Program-made: the position numbers and the translations under genes
In this document: positions 31,304 through 40,313 of the stretch, one piece after another
Position numbering within the stretch: the first letter of the stretch is position 1
How the letters are laid out: every line of letters starts with the position of its first letter
Source of the DNA: DASUPK01 sp963833375
Lineage (GTDB): Bacteria; Actinomycetota; Thermoleophilia; Solirubrobacterales; 70-9
Length of the DNA stretch: 64,000 nucleotides
NCBI GenBank assembly: GCA_963833375.1
Contig: CAWHXR010000001.1
Location: forward strand, 868,001 to 932,000
Direction of reading: 5' to 3'
The notes under the pieces: generated by a model
Databases searched by the model: none
Seen by the model: the letters and a program-made list of their open reading frames with translations, nothing else
Told to the model about the DNA's origin: nothing

Positions 31304-32701
31304 ATGGAAGTCGGAGAACTCGGCCTCGACCCGGCCGCCCTGCGGGAGCTGAGCGCGTCCTTCACGGGCGACGTGGTTGGGCCCGGGGATCGGACCTACG
31401 ATGAGCACCGCAAGGTCTGGAACGGCTCGATCGACCGGCGTCCCGCCCTGATCGCGCGCTGCCGGGGCGTCGACGACGTAATCGCCGCAGTGAGATTCGC
31501 GGTGCAGACGGCTCTTCCCGTCGCGGTGAGGAGCGGAGGGCACAGCTTCCCCGGACAATCGGTCTGCGATGGCGGCCTGGTGATCGACCTCAGGCCGATG
31601 AGCGAGGTCCGCGTCGATCCCGAGACGCGCATCGCGCGGGCTGAGGCCGGCGTGCTCCTCGGAGAGCTGGACCGCGAGACGCAGGCGTTCGGCCTCGCCG
31701 TTCCCGCAGGGATCGTCACCCACACGGGGCTCACCGGGCTGACGCTGGGCGGGGGGATCGGCTGGCTGATGCGCAAGTACGGGCTCACCGTCGATCAGCT
31801 TCTCTCCGTCGACCTGGTCACCGCCGGCGGTGAGCGCGTCAGGGCGAGCGAGACCGAGAACGCCGACCTCTTCTGGGGCCTGCGCGGTGGCGGAGGGAAC
31901 TTCGGCATCGTCACGGAGTTCGAGTTCCGCCTCAACCCGGTCGGACCGATGGTCCTCGCCGGGCCGATCTTCTGGCCGATGGAGGAGTCCCCGAGGCTCC
32001 TGCGGTTCTACCGGGACTGGATCGCCGAGTCGCCGGACGAGCTGATGACGATTGTGATCCACCGCAAGGCGCCCGCGGTGTCGTTCATCCCGCAGGAGAT
32101 GCATGGGGAGCCGGTGGTCAGCGTCGTCTGCTGCTGGTGCGGCTCGATAGAGGAGGGGGAAAAGGCGATCGCGCCGCTGAGGAAGTTCGGCTCGCCCCTG
32201 CTCGACCTCTGCGAGCCGAAGCCGTTCCTCGAGCACCAAGCGATGTTCGACCCCAGCTTCAAGCACGGCTGGTGGTACTACATGCGCTCCTGCGACGTAG
32301 CCGAGCTCTCCGACGAGGTCATCGACATAGCCGCCGATCACTCCAGTCGGATCAGCTCGCCGCTGACCGCCTTTCCGATCTGGCAGATGGGCGGAGCCGT
32401 GGCCCGCGTCGGTGAGGACGAGACGGCCTTCGGAGGCCGCGGCGCCGGGCACACCTTCAACATCACCTCGATGACCGAGGGCGTCGAGGGCTTCGATACC
32501 GAGCGTGACTGGGCGCGCGGCTTCTGGTCGGCGCTCGAGCCGCATCACACTGGCGTCTATGTGAACTTCCTGATGGAGGAGGGAGTGGAACGGGTCCGCC
32601 AGGCCTACGGGGCGGAGAAGTACGAGCGGCTGAAGGCCCTCAAGCGCCACTACGACCCCGACAACCTCTTCCGCCTGAACCAGAACATCCCGCCCGGCTA
32701 A
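31304..32701 (+). CDS. FAD-linked oxidoreductase, berberine-bridge-enzyme type
   Basis: The 465-residue flavoprotein has a PCMH-type FAD-binding domain: ARCRGVDDVIAAVRFAVQTA, then SGGHSFPGQSVCDGGLVIDL with the His that usually carries the 8-alpha FAD bond, then GGGIGWLMRKYGLTVD and WGLRGGGGNFGIVTEFEF. It ends with a BBE domain (RHYDPDNLFRLNQNIPP). The Cys for a second, 6-S-cysteinyl FAD link is not obvious at the usual place. Such enzymes oxidise sugars, alkaloids or polyketides; the substrate is unknown. No signal peptide. It stands alone between the pth unit and mfd and is followed by two hairpins. Confidence 0.88.
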   Translation: MEVGELGLDPAALRELSASFTGDVVGPGDRTYDEHRKVWNGSIDRRPALIARCRGVDDVIAAVRFAVQTALPVAVRSGGHSFPGQSVCDGGLVIDLRPMSEVRVDPETRIARAEAGVLLGELDRETQAFGLAVPAGIVTHTGLTGLTLGGGIGWLMRKYGLTVDQLLSVDLVTAGGERVRASETENADLFWGLRGGGGNFGIVTEFEFRLNPVGPMVLAGPIFWPMEESPRLLRFYRDWIAESPDELMTIVIHRKAPAVSFIPQEMHGEPVVSVVCCWCGSIEEGEKAIAPLRKFGSPLLDLCEPKPFLEHQAMFDPSFKHGWWYYMRSCDVAELSDEVIDIAADHSSRISSPLTAFPIWQMGGAVARVGEDETAFGGRGAGHTFNITSMTEGVEGFDTERDWARGFWSALEPHHTGVYVNFLMEEGVERVRQAYGAEKYERLKALKRHYDPDNLFRLNQNIPPG

Positions 32702-32713
32702 GCTCGACTGAGG

Positions 32714-32756
32714 CCGGGCCCGAGCCCGGTGAGATGACCCGGATCGCCGATCCGGG
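32714..32756 (+). terminator. Two tandem hairpins after the FAD oxidase gene
   Basis: CCGGGC-CCGA-GCCCGG (32714-32729) is followed by CCCGGATC-GCC-GATCCGGG (32738-32756), 12 nt after the stop. There is no long U-tract, but the two stable stems together suggest transcription ends before mfd. Confidence 0.55.
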
Positions 32757-32792
32757 CGTTCGTCGTGCCCGATTCGGCGGCTGGACGAGACC

Positions 32793-35700
32793 GTGAGCCT
32801 GAGACCCCTACTGGAGATCGCCAACCAGAACGAGCGCCTGGTGGCGCTTCGCGAGGCGCTGCGCTCGCGCGGTGACGAGGCGATCGACGCCTACGCGTCC
32901 AGCTCGATCCGGCCGTACCTGCTCGCCGCGCTGATCGGCGCCGAGGACGATGCAGAGCCCGCGCCGGTGCTGGCGGTCGCGGCGGACGACCGCTCGGCCC
33001 GCGACCTCGCCGGCGACCTGAAGGCGTTCCTCTCGCCCCGCGCGGTCCACATCTATCCATCCCGCGGAACCACCTTCGAGTCCCACCTCGACCCGCCGCC
33101 CCATCTGGCGGGGCTCCGAATCGCAGCGATGAACGCTATGGCCGGCCCCTCCGCGGTCGTGGTCGCCAGCGCGATCGCCCTCGCCGAGAAGGTCCCGGAT
33201 CCCTCGCTGAGGCCGGAGACCCTCGCCCTCCACCGGGGCGAAAGCGTGGACCTCGACGACGTCACGCTGCTGCTCGCGGACGCGGGCTATGACCGCACCG
33301 ACCAGGTCGAGGAGCGCGGCCAGTTCGCGGTCCGCGGCGGGATTCTCGACGTCTACCCGGCGACCGAGGAGCAGGCGATCCGCGTCGAGCTCTTCGGCGA
33401 CGAGATCGATTCGCTCCGCCGCTTCTCCGTCTTCACCCAGCGCTCCCTCGGGGACGCGGAGCGAGTCGAGCTCGCCCCGGCGGCGGAGCTCTCGGCCGAG
33501 CATCGCGACGACGTCGATCCCGGGAACTTCCTCGCGCCCCTCGACCTGGTCCCGGCCGAGGCACTGGTCGTGATCGCCGCGGCCGAGGAGATCCCCGGCG
33601 CGCTCCACGACCACTGGGAGGACGTCACCGCGGCGATCCTCGAGGAGGACGCCCGCCGCCTCTACGTCGATGTGGCCAAGCCGCTGCAGGCTCGGGCCGG
33701 CCTCTCGCTCGGCGCCGACGCGGGGCAGGAGCACTCGTTCAGGGCGCAGCGGGCGGAGTTCCCCTCTCGGACGCTCGGCGAGGCGGAGGGCGAGCTGGAG
33801 AAGCTGACCCGCTCCGGCTACCGGACTGTCGTCGCCTTCGAGGGCCGCGGAGAGGCGGAGCGCACCCGCTTCAACCTGAGCCGCCTCGACGTGCCGTTCC
33901 TGGGGGAGAGAGCTCCGCAGGATCCGGGGGTGAGCTTCGCCGAGGCGCGGCTGCGGGAGGGATTCCTGGCCCCTGAGCTGCAGCTCGCGGTGGTCCCGCA
34001 GCGCCGCCTGGTCCATCGGCGCCGCGCCGCAGCGCCGGTCTCCGCCCGCGCCAGACTCGCCGCCGCGATCGAGCTCCGCGTCGGCGACTACGTCGTGCAC
34101 GAGGACCACGGCGTCGCCCGCTTCTCGGGCTTCGACACGAAGACGCTGGCGGGGGTGACCCGCGACTACCTCGAGCTCGAGTACCGCGGCGGCGACCGGG
34201 TCTTCGCGCCGACCGATCAGCTCGCGCGGATCAGCCGCTACGTCGGGGCGGACGGAGACGAGCCGCAGCTCAGCCCCCTGGGGGGCAAGCGCTGGCAGAA
34301 CATGAAGTCGCGGGCGCGGCGGGCGGCCCACGCGATGGCCGGAGAGCTGATCAACCTGTACGCCGAGCGGCAGGTCCGCAGGGGTCACACCTTCTCGCCG
34401 GACGGCGAGATGCAGCTCACCTTCGAGGCCGCGTTCTCCTACCGCGAGACGGCGGACCAGATGGACGCGATCGACGCCGTCAAGGCCGACATGGAGTCCG
34501 AGCGCCCGATGGACCGCCTGATCTGCGGTGACGTCGGCTACGGCAAGACGGAGGTGGCGCTTCGCGCCGCCCACAAGGCCGCCGCGGACGGCAAGCAGGT
34601 GATGATGCTCGTGCCGACCACGATCCTCGCCCAGCAGCACTTCGGCACCTTCCGCGAGCGGTTCGCGGAGACCCCGTTCAACGTCGAGATGGTCTCCCGG
34701 CTGCGCAAGCCCGCGGACATCAAGGAGGTGCTCGCGCGCTTCGGCGAGGGCAGGGTCGACATCCTGATCGGGACGCATCGCCTGCTCTCCCGGGACGTGC
34801 GCGGCAGGGACCTCGGCCTCCTGATCCTCGACGAGGAGCAGCGCTTCGGGGTGAGGCAGAAGGAGCTGCTGCGCCAGCTCAAGCTCAAGGTCGATGTCCT
34901 CTCCCTCTCGGCGACTCCGATCCCCAGGACCCTGCAGATGTCCCTTGCAGGGCTGCGCGACATCTCGGTGATCGAGACGCCGCCCGAGGGACGGCGGCCG
35001 GTCCGCACCCATGTCGGCCCCTACGACGAGGATCTCGTGCGGCGGGCGATCATGCGCGAGAAGGAGCGAGGCGGCCAGGTCTTCTTCCTCCACAACCGGA
35101 TCGACTCGCTGCACGAGACCGCCGAGCGCCTCCGCGCCCTCTGCCCCGAGGTCCGCTTCGCCGAGGCGCACGGTCAGATGGACGAGCTCGACCTCGAGAC
35201 GACCATGCTCGCCTTCGTTCGCGGCGAGCACGACTGCCTGGTCGCGACGACGATCATCGAGTCCGGCCTCGACATCCCGACGGCGAACACGCTGCTGGTT
35301 GAGCGGGCCGATCAACTCGGGCTCGCGCAGGCGTACCAGATCCGCGGCCGCGTGGGCCGGAGTCGCGAGCGCGCCTTCGCCTACCTGCTCTATCCCTCGG
35401 CCGAGTCCCTCACCCCGGACGCGGCCGCCCGCCTGTCCACCCTCTCGGACAACACCGAGCTCGGCTCCGGCTTCCGGGTCGCGATGCGCGACCTGGAGAT
35501 TCGCGGGGCCGGCAACCTGCTGGGGGACGAGCAGTCGGGCCATGTCGCCGCCGTCGGCTTCGAGCTCTACTGCCAGATGCTCGAGGACGCGGCGGAGGAG
35601 CTGCGCGCCGGGGCCGAGGAGGCAATGCGAGGACCTGTTGATGAAGAGCCGCGGGAGCCGGTGCGAATCGACGTCGATGTCGACGCCTACGTGCCGGCGG

Positions 35701-36104
35701 ACTACATCCCTTTCGAGGCCGCGAAGATCGACGTCCACCGCCGGGTCGCCGCCGCCCGGGAGCCCGGCGAGCTGCGGGCGCTGCGGGAGGAGCTCGGGGA
35801 CCGCTTCGGGGAGCTGCCCGAGTCGGTCGCGAACCTCCTCGACCTGCAGCGGGCGCGGATCGCGCTCGGCGACGCCGGGGCGCGCACCGTGGAGTTCAGG
35901 GCTGGGCGCCTGCGGGTCTCCCCTGTCGAGCTGGACTCCGAGCAGGTCGGCTCGCTCAACGAGCGCATCCCCGAGGCCATCTATGTGTGGCGCGAGCGGA
36001 CGATCGCCATCCCGGTGCCCGAGGAGGCGGGCGCGCGCCTGGGCGCGCTCCTGGCGCTCGTCGAGGGGCTGGGCGCGGCGCGAACCACGCCCGCGGCCGC
36101 GTAG
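32793..36104 (+). CDS. mfd: Transcription-repair coupling factor Mfd
   Basis: The 1103-residue protein releases RNA polymerase stalled at DNA damage and recruits UvrA. Order of parts: UvrB-like N-terminal domains (YPSRGTTFESHLDPPPHLAG), the RNA-polymerase-interacting CarD-like domain (about 420-490, ELRVGDYVVHEDHGVARFSG), the SF2 translocase with Walker A GDVGYGKTEVALRAA, DEEQRFGV box, SATPIPRTLQMSL, and VATTIIESGLDIPTANTLLV followed by QIRGRVGRSRERAFAYLLYP, then the TRCF C-terminal domain. The length is slightly short of the usual ~1150. GTG start. It follows pth closely, as in many bacteria, but with an enoyl hydratase and an oxidase between. Confidence 0.96.
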   Translation: MSLRPLLEIANQNERLVALREALRSRGDEAIDAYASSSIRPYLLAALIGAEDDAEPAPVLAVAADDRSARDLAGDLKAFLSPRAVHIYPSRGTTFESHLDPPPHLAGLRIAAMNAMAGPSAVVVASAIALAEKVPDPSLRPETLALHRGESVDLDDVTLLLADAGYDRTDQVEERGQFAVRGGILDVYPATEEQAIRVELFGDEIDSLRRFSVFTQRSLGDAERVELAPAAELSAEHRDDVDPGNFLAPLDLVPAEALVVIAAAEEIPGALHDHWEDVTAAILEEDARRLYVDVAKPLQARAGLSLGADAGQEHSFRAQRAEFPSRTLGEAEGELEKLTRSGYRTVVAFEGRGEAERTRFNLSRLDVPFLGERAPQDPGVSFAEARLREGFLAPELQLAVVPQRRLVHRRRAAAPVSARARLAAAIELRVGDYVVHEDHGVARFSGFDTKTLAGVTRDYLELEYRGGDRVFAPTDQLARISRYVGADGDEPQLSPLGGKRWQNMKSRARRAAHAMAGELINLYAERQVRRGHTFSPDGEMQLTFEAAFSYRETADQMDAIDAVKADMESERPMDRLICGDVGYGKTEVALRAAHKAAADGKQVMMLVPTTILAQQHFGTFRERFAETPFNVEMVSRLRKPADIKEVLARFGEGRVDILIGTHRLLSRDVRGRDLGLLILDEEQRFGVRQKELLRQLKLKVDVLSLSATPIPRTLQMSLAGLRDISVIETPPEGRRPVRTHVGPYDEDLVRRAIMREKERGGQVFFLHNRIDSLHETAERLRALCPEVRFAEAHGQMDELDLETTMLAFVRGEHDCLVATTIIESGLDIPTANTLLVERADQLGLAQAYQIRGRVGRSRERAFAYLLYPSAESLTPDAAARLSTLSDNTELGSGFRVAMRDLEIRGAGNLLGDEQSGHVAAVGFELYCQMLEDAAEELRAGAEEAMRGPVDEEPREPVRIDVDVDAYVPADYIPFEAAKIDVHRRVAAAREPGELRALREELGDRFGELPESVANLLDLQRARIALGDAGARTVEFRAGRLRVSPVELDSEQVGSLNERIPEAIYVWRERTIAIPVPEEAGARLGALLALVEGLGAARTTPAAA

Positions 36105-36142
36105 CGTTCGATCGGCTTAGTGCCGACTTAGGTGATGACGGT

Positions 36143-36148
36143 TATGCT
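36143..36148 (+). promoter_or_regulatory. -10 hexamer TATGCT, leaderless start of the foldase gene
   Basis: TATGCT is 9 nt before the GTG at 36158, without a Shine-Dalgarno sequence. Confidence 0.4.
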
Positions 36149-36157
36149 GCCGCCCCT

Positions 36158-37543
36158 GTGAACCGCGGATTCCTCTCCAAGCGGAACATCGCGATCATCT
36201 TCGGCGCGGCGCTCGTTCTGACCGTCGTGATCGTCGGTGTCGCGGTGGGCGTCGGCCACCCGAGCGTTCCCTCGGATGACGTCGCCGTGATCGACGACGA
36301 CAGCATCGACGTCCCCGGCCTGGCGCAGGACGGCGTGATCAGCAAGGCGAACTTCGACCGCTTCCTCGGCCAGACGGCCAGGCAGAGCGGTCTCCAGTCG
36401 GTCCCGCAGCCCAGCGATCCGCAGTACAAGCAGGTCAAGGACCAGGCGATGCAGACCGCGCTCCAGATCGCGTGGATCGTGGGCGAGGCCCACAGGGAGG
36501 GCCTCAGCTTCACCGACACGCAGGTCCAGCAGTCGCTGCAGCAGATCAAGTCGCAGTTCAAGACCCAGGCCGAGTACGTCAAGGCGCGCGACCAGGCGGG
36601 CTTGACCGACGCGGACGTGCTCCAGCGGGCGAAGCTCCAGCTGATCCAGAACACGATCCAGGGCAACCTCAACAAGAACGTCGCGACCCCCTCCGATAGC
36701 GACGCGAGGGCCTTCTACGACGCGAACAAGTCGCAGTTCACGCAGCCCGCGAAGCGCACGATCCGGATCATCCAGAACAAGGACGCCCACCAGATCGACC
36801 TCGCCTTGCAGGCCCTCCGCACCGACGCCTCCGCCGCGAATTGGAAGAAGGTCGCCGCCCAGTACTCCACGGACCCGACCTCGAAAGACAAGGGCGGACT
36901 TCGCACCGACGTCGTCCCGGGCTCCTTCCAGCAGCCCCTCGACGGCGAGATCTTCAAGGCCCCGACCGGCCAGCTGGAGGGGCCCGTCGCCACCTCGGCC
37001 GGCAACTACGTCTTCGAGGTGATCTCCGCTACTCCCGAGAAGGTTCAGGGCTTCGATGACACCGTGAGCTCGACCAGCGGTGGGCCCGCGGGCAAGGTCA
37101 GCGACCAGATCAAGCGACAGCTCAAGGCCCAGCAGCAGCAGGAGGCCCTCACCGCCTTCGGCCAGGACTTCCGCGACTACTGGACCAACCTGACCCAGTG
37201 CGCGAGCGACTACCTGGTCTCCGGCTGCGACAACTTCAACGGCGGCGGCCCGACCTGCGACCCCGCGAAGCTCGGGCCCTCCCAGACCGGCGGGACGAGC
37301 CAGGGTTGTCCGGCGCCGGTGTTCGCCTCCTGCCAGGAGAGCCCGGCGAGCCAGGGTGCCCCAAGCCAGAGCGGGACGCTTCAGTGCACCGGCAGCGGGC
37401 CGACCCCCGGCGCTCCGGGGTCGTTCAAGCCGTTCCTGCCCGTCACGGGCTCGGCGCCGCAGGGGCCGCATCCCGCCGGCTCGGGCACGAGCAGCGCCTC
37501 CGGCATCCCTCCGGGACTCTCGGGCCTGACGCCCGGCGGCTAG
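36158..37543 (+). CDS. Membrane-anchored SurA/PrsA-like peptidyl-prolyl isomerase
   Basis: The 461-residue protein has one N-terminal anchor (IAIIFGAALVLTVVIVGVAV). A SurA-N-like helical chaperone region follows (ISKANFDRFLGQTA, QTALQIAWIVGEAHREGLSF) with a long coiled stretch (QVQQSLQQIKSQFKTQAEY), then a parvulin-like rotamase domain (about 190-310: FYDANKSQFTQPAKRTIRII, AQYSTDPTSKDKGGLRTDV, PVATSAGNYVFEVISATPEK). The last ~110 residues are low-complexity Gly/Pro/Ser with several Cys. It probably folds exported proteins at the outer face of the membrane. GTG start, TATGCT 9 nt upstream. mazG follows in the same reading frame after its TAG. Confidence 0.85.
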   Translation: MNRGFLSKRNIAIIFGAALVLTVVIVGVAVGVGHPSVPSDDVAVIDDDSIDVPGLAQDGVISKANFDRFLGQTARQSGLQSVPQPSDPQYKQVKDQAMQTALQIAWIVGEAHREGLSFTDTQVQQSLQQIKSQFKTQAEYVKARDQAGLTDADVLQRAKLQLIQNTIQGNLNKNVATPSDSDARAFYDANKSQFTQPAKRTIRIIQNKDAHQIDLALQALRTDASAANWKKVAAQYSTDPTSKDKGGLRTDVVPGSFQQPLDGEIFKAPTGQLEGPVATSAGNYVFEVISATPEKVQGFDDTVSSTSGGPAGKVSDQIKRQLKAQQQQEALTAFGQDFRDYWTNLTQCASDYLVSGCDNFNGGGPTCDPAKLGPSQTGGTSQGCPAPVFASCQESPASQGAPSQSGTLQCTGSGPTPGAPGSFKPFLPVTGSAPQGPHPAGSGTSSASGIPPGLSGLTPGG

Positions 37544-37561
37544 CCCAGCAGGCCCGGACGG

Positions 37562-38206
37562 ATAGCCACGCCGGACTACCTCGAAGCGCTCAAGCACCTC
37601 GATGAGGTCACTCGCCGGCTGCGCCGGGAGTGCCCCTGGGACCGCGAGCAGGACGCGCGCTCGATCGTCCCCCACACCGTCGAGGAGGCCTACGAGCTCG
37701 CCGACGCCGCGCACCGCGACGACCCGGAGGCGATGCTCGACGAGCTGGGCGACGTCCTCTTCCAGGTCCTCTTCCTCTCCCTGCTGCTCGAGGAGCGTGG
37801 AGAGGGGGACCTGGCGGCCGTCGCCGAGTCCTGCGCCGCGAAGCTGATCCGCCGTCATCCGCATGTCTACGGCGACCGCGAGCTCGAGACCGCGGGCGAG
37901 GTCCTCTCCCAGTGGGAGGAGATCAAGCGGGAGGTGGAGGGAGCAGGTGGCAGGGAGCCCGCCGAGCTGCCCGAGAACCTTCCCGCCCTGCTCTATGCCC
38001 GCAAGGTGCTCCGCAGGGTCGATCCCGAGGGCTCGGCCGGGGAGCGGAAGCCGGGCGGCCCGGCCTCGGACGCGGCCACGCGGGAGGAGGCCGAGCATCT
38101 GGTCGGCACGCTGCTGCTCGAGGCCGTGGCGGCATCCCGCCGGCTCGGCGTGGACCCCGAGCTGGCGCTGCGAAGCGCCGCGCAGCGGATCGCCAAACCG
38201 AACTGA
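37562..38206 (+). CDS. mazG: MazG nucleoside triphosphate pyrophosphohydrolase, no canonical start codon
   Basis: The ~214-residue protein has the full MazG N-terminal module: YLEALKHLDEVTRRLRRECP then WDREQDARSIVPHTVEEAYE, followed by the metal-binding helix LDELGDVLFQVLFLSLLLEE and IRRHPHVYGDRE. The enzyme hydrolyses (d)NTPs. The frame is continuous from the TAG of the upstream foldase gene, and no ATG, GTG, TTG or CTG lies between that stop and the conserved WDREQ block. The best start by family length is ATA at 37562 (then ATPDYLEAL). The in-frame ATG at 37733 would remove half of the active site. Either a rare ATA start, stop-codon readthrough from the foldase, or a mutated/misread ATG explains this. 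Confidence 0.85.
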   Translation: MATPDYLEALKHLDEVTRRLRRECPWDREQDARSIVPHTVEEAYELADAAHRDDPEAMLDELGDVLFQVLFLSLLLEERGEGDLAAVAESCAAKLIRRHPHVYGDRELETAGEVLSQWEEIKREVEGAGGREPAELPENLPALLYARKVLRRVDPEGSAGERKPGGPASDAATREEAEHLVGTLLLEAVAASRRLGVDPELALRSAAQRIAKPN

Positions 38207-38315
38207 GCCGCCGCATCGCTGATGAGCGCTGGGTGACCGCGTCCTCCTATAGGTTCCTGACGGACATTGATTCCGGCTGCCCGGCGGCCTGGGCATGCCT
38301 TTCTGAGGAGGACGA

Positions 38316-38876
38316 ATGGACTCAAACAGCGCTAAGCGGCGCCTCACACACGCCTGGATCCGAAACAACGTCCTTGGTCTGGTGGCGATCTTCATCGCTC
38401 TCTCCGGGTCGGCCGTTGCGGCCAACGTGGCGACCGAGCACGGCGCTCACTTGGCCAAGAAGAAGAAGGTGAAGCGAGGCCCTCCGGGACCGGCCGGGCC
38501 CCAGGGCCCCCAGGGAGCGGCGGGCGTCTCGCCGGCGCACGCGTTCGCCGAGATCAACGGAGGGACCGCCCCGAACACGGTCATCGACAACACGGCCTCG
38601 GGCATCACCGACGCGAACGTCGTCCGTCAGGCAGCCGGGTTGTATTGCATCAGTGGGCTCTCCTTCACACCGAAGGTGATCCAGGCGACTCCCGCCCTCT
38701 ACCCGACCAACATCGCCAGCGGCCCATCAGAGGTGTTCACCTCGACCACGGTGGGAGCCGGGGACAGCAATGACTGCCCCGGCACCGAACAGGGTGAGGT
38801 CTACATGGACGCGGACGGCAACCCGGGGACCTTCGGGGGCACGGACGCGAGCATCATCCTCACGATCTACGGCTAG
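38316..38876 (+). CDS. Secreted protein with a short collagen-like segment
   Basis: The 186-residue protein begins with a basic region and the leader NNVLGLVAIFIALSGSAVAA, a very common N-terminus in Solirubrobacterales surface proteins. After a Lys-rich stretch (AKKKKVKRG) comes a short Gly-X-Y run (GPPGPAGPQGPQGAAG) and then a ~120-residue beta-rich domain with two Cys (GLYCISGLSF, SNDCPGTEQG). It is probably exported and trimeric through the collagen-like part; the function is unknown. Start ATG behind a strong TGAGGAGGACGA. A large hairpin follows the stop. Confidence 0.75.
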   Translation: MDSNSAKRRLTHAWIRNNVLGLVAIFIALSGSAVAANVATEHGAHLAKKKKVKRGPPGPAGPQGPQGAAGVSPAHAFAEINGGTAPNTVIDNTASGITDANVVRQAAGLYCISGLSFTPKVIQATPALYPTNIASGPSEVFTSTTVGAGDSNDCPGTEQGEVYMDADGNPGTFGGTDASIILTIYG

Positions 38877-38913
38877 GGAGACCGCGGCCGCCCTGAGGCG
38901 GCGCCGTGGATCA

Positions 38914-38951
38914 CGCTGGCGCGGCCGGGCAGTTGCCTGGCCGCGCCAGCG
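38914..38951. terminator. Strong hairpin between the collagen-motif gene and eno
   Basis: The stem CGCTGGCGCGGCC pairs with GGCCGCGCCAGCG (13 bp) and continues through G-T and GGC/GCC to a 4-nt loop AGTT, about 17 bp in all. There is no U-tract. It lies 38 nt after the stop and 48 nt before the eno start. Confidence 0.7.
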
Positions 38952-38998
38952 CGCTGCGAGGCAGCACCTGCCGGGAGCGACTGAAAGACTCCCGCACT

Positions 38999-40306
38999 GT
39001 GTCGCAGATCGAATCGGTCCATGGGAGGCAGGTGCTCGATTCGCGGGGCAACCCGACGGTCGAGGTCGAGGTGGTGCTCGATTCGGGCGCTCGCGGCCTC
39101 GCGGCCGTTCCCTCCGGGGCCTCGACGGGCGAGTACGAGGCTGTGGAGCTCCGCGACGGCGGCGAGGAGTGGGGCGGCAAGGGGGTCGCCAGGGCGGTCT
39201 CCCACGTCAACGGCGAGCTCGCCGACGCGGTCGAGGGCGCGAGGGCTGCCGAGCAGTCCGCGCTCGACCGGACGATGATCGAGCTCGACGGGACGCCGAA
39301 CAAGGGCAGGCTCGGGGCGAACGCGATCCTCGGCGTGTCGCTGGCGACCGCCAAGGCCGCCGCCGCGGATACCGGTCACCCCCTCTACGACTACTTCGCC
39401 GAGCTGTACGCGGCGACCGGGGCCAAGGACGCGTCCGGGGCGGCCGAGGTCCTACCGGTCCCGATGATGAACGTGCTCAACGGCGGCGCCCACGCGGACA
39501 ACGCGGTCGACTTCCAGGAGTTCATGGTGGTGCCCGCCGGGGCCGAGACCTTTGCCGACTGCCTGCGGATCGGCGCCGAGGTCTACCACGCCCTGAAGGG
39601 GACGCTCGGCAAGAAGGGGCTGTCGACCGGCGGGGGAGACGAGGGCGGATTCGCCCCCGATCTCGAGTCGAACCAGGCGGCGCTCGATTTCCTGATCGCG
39701 GCGATCGAGGAGGCCGGCTACGCGCCGGGCTCCGACGTGATGATCGCGCTCGACCCCGCGACCAGCGAGATCTTCGACGACGGCAAGTACGTGCTCGAGC
39801 ACGAGGGTCGAACGCTTTCATCCCAGGAGATGGCCGAGTACTGGCACGACATCCGCCTGCGGTTCCCGGTCGTCTCGATCGAGGACGGCATGGACGAGGA
39901 GGACTGGGAGGGATGGAAGCTCCTCACCGAGAGGCTCGGCGACCGGGTCCAGCTGGTCGGGGATGACAACTTCGTCACCAATCCCGAAAGGCTGCGGCGC
40001 GGCATCGACATGGGCGTCGCCAACTCGATCCTCGTGAAGCTCAACCAGATCGGCACGCTGACCGAGACCCTGGAGACGATCCAGCTCGCCCGCGACGCCG
40101 GCTACACGACGGTGATCTCCCATCGCTCCGGAGAGACCGAGGACACGACGATCGCCGACCTCGCCGTGGGGACCGAAGCCGGTCAGATCAAGACCGGCGC
40201 ACCCTCACGCTCGGACCGGGTCGCCAAATACAACCGCCTGCTGCGGATCGAAGAGGCGCTGGCGGACCGCGCCAGGTTCCCAGGCGCGTCCGCGTTCGAG
40301 CGCTGA
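38999..40306 (+). CDS. eno: Enolase
   Basis: The 435-residue glycolytic enzyme converts 2-phosphoglycerate to phosphoenolpyruvate. Motifs: VHGRQVLDSRGNPTVEVEV, the SGASTGEYEAVELRDGG loop, NGGAHADNAVDFQEFMVVP (general-acid/loop region), GDEGGFAPDLESN, the metal ligands in VMIALDPATSEI, SIEDGMDEEDWEGW and VGDDNFVTN, and the catalytic Lys in LVKLNQIGTLTET with SHRSGETEDTTIADLAV. The GTG at 38999 opens directly onto the conserved N-terminus; the frame upstream to 38906 lies in the hairpin. Genes for enolase and FtsB/DivIC are near neighbours here as in many Gram-positive bacteria. Confidence 0.97.
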   Translation: MSQIESVHGRQVLDSRGNPTVEVEVVLDSGARGLAAVPSGASTGEYEAVELRDGGEEWGGKGVARAVSHVNGELADAVEGARAAEQSALDRTMIELDGTPNKGRLGANAILGVSLATAKAAAADTGHPLYDYFAELYAATGAKDASGAAEVLPVPMMNVLNGGAHADNAVDFQEFMVVPAGAETFADCLRIGAEVYHALKGTLGKKGLSTGGGDEGGFAPDLESNQAALDFLIAAIEEAGYAPGSDVMIALDPATSEIFDDGKYVLEHEGRTLSSQEMAEYWHDIRLRFPVVSIEDGMDEEDWEGWKLLTERLGDRVQLVGDDNFVTNPERLRRGIDMGVANSILVKLNQIGTLTETLETIQLARDAGYTTVISHRSGETEDTTIADLAVGTEAGQIKTGAPSRSDRVAKYNRLLRIEEALADRARFPGASAFER

Positions 40307-40313
40307 TCCACGC

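Noticed and set aside
32808..35738. 976-codon minus-strand open frame
   Set aside because: Antisense to mfd, which has all expected motifs.
37733..38206. ATG at 37733 as the mazG start
   Set aside because: It would remove the conserved WDREQ and EEAYE segments needed for activity, which are plainly encoded upstream in the same frame.
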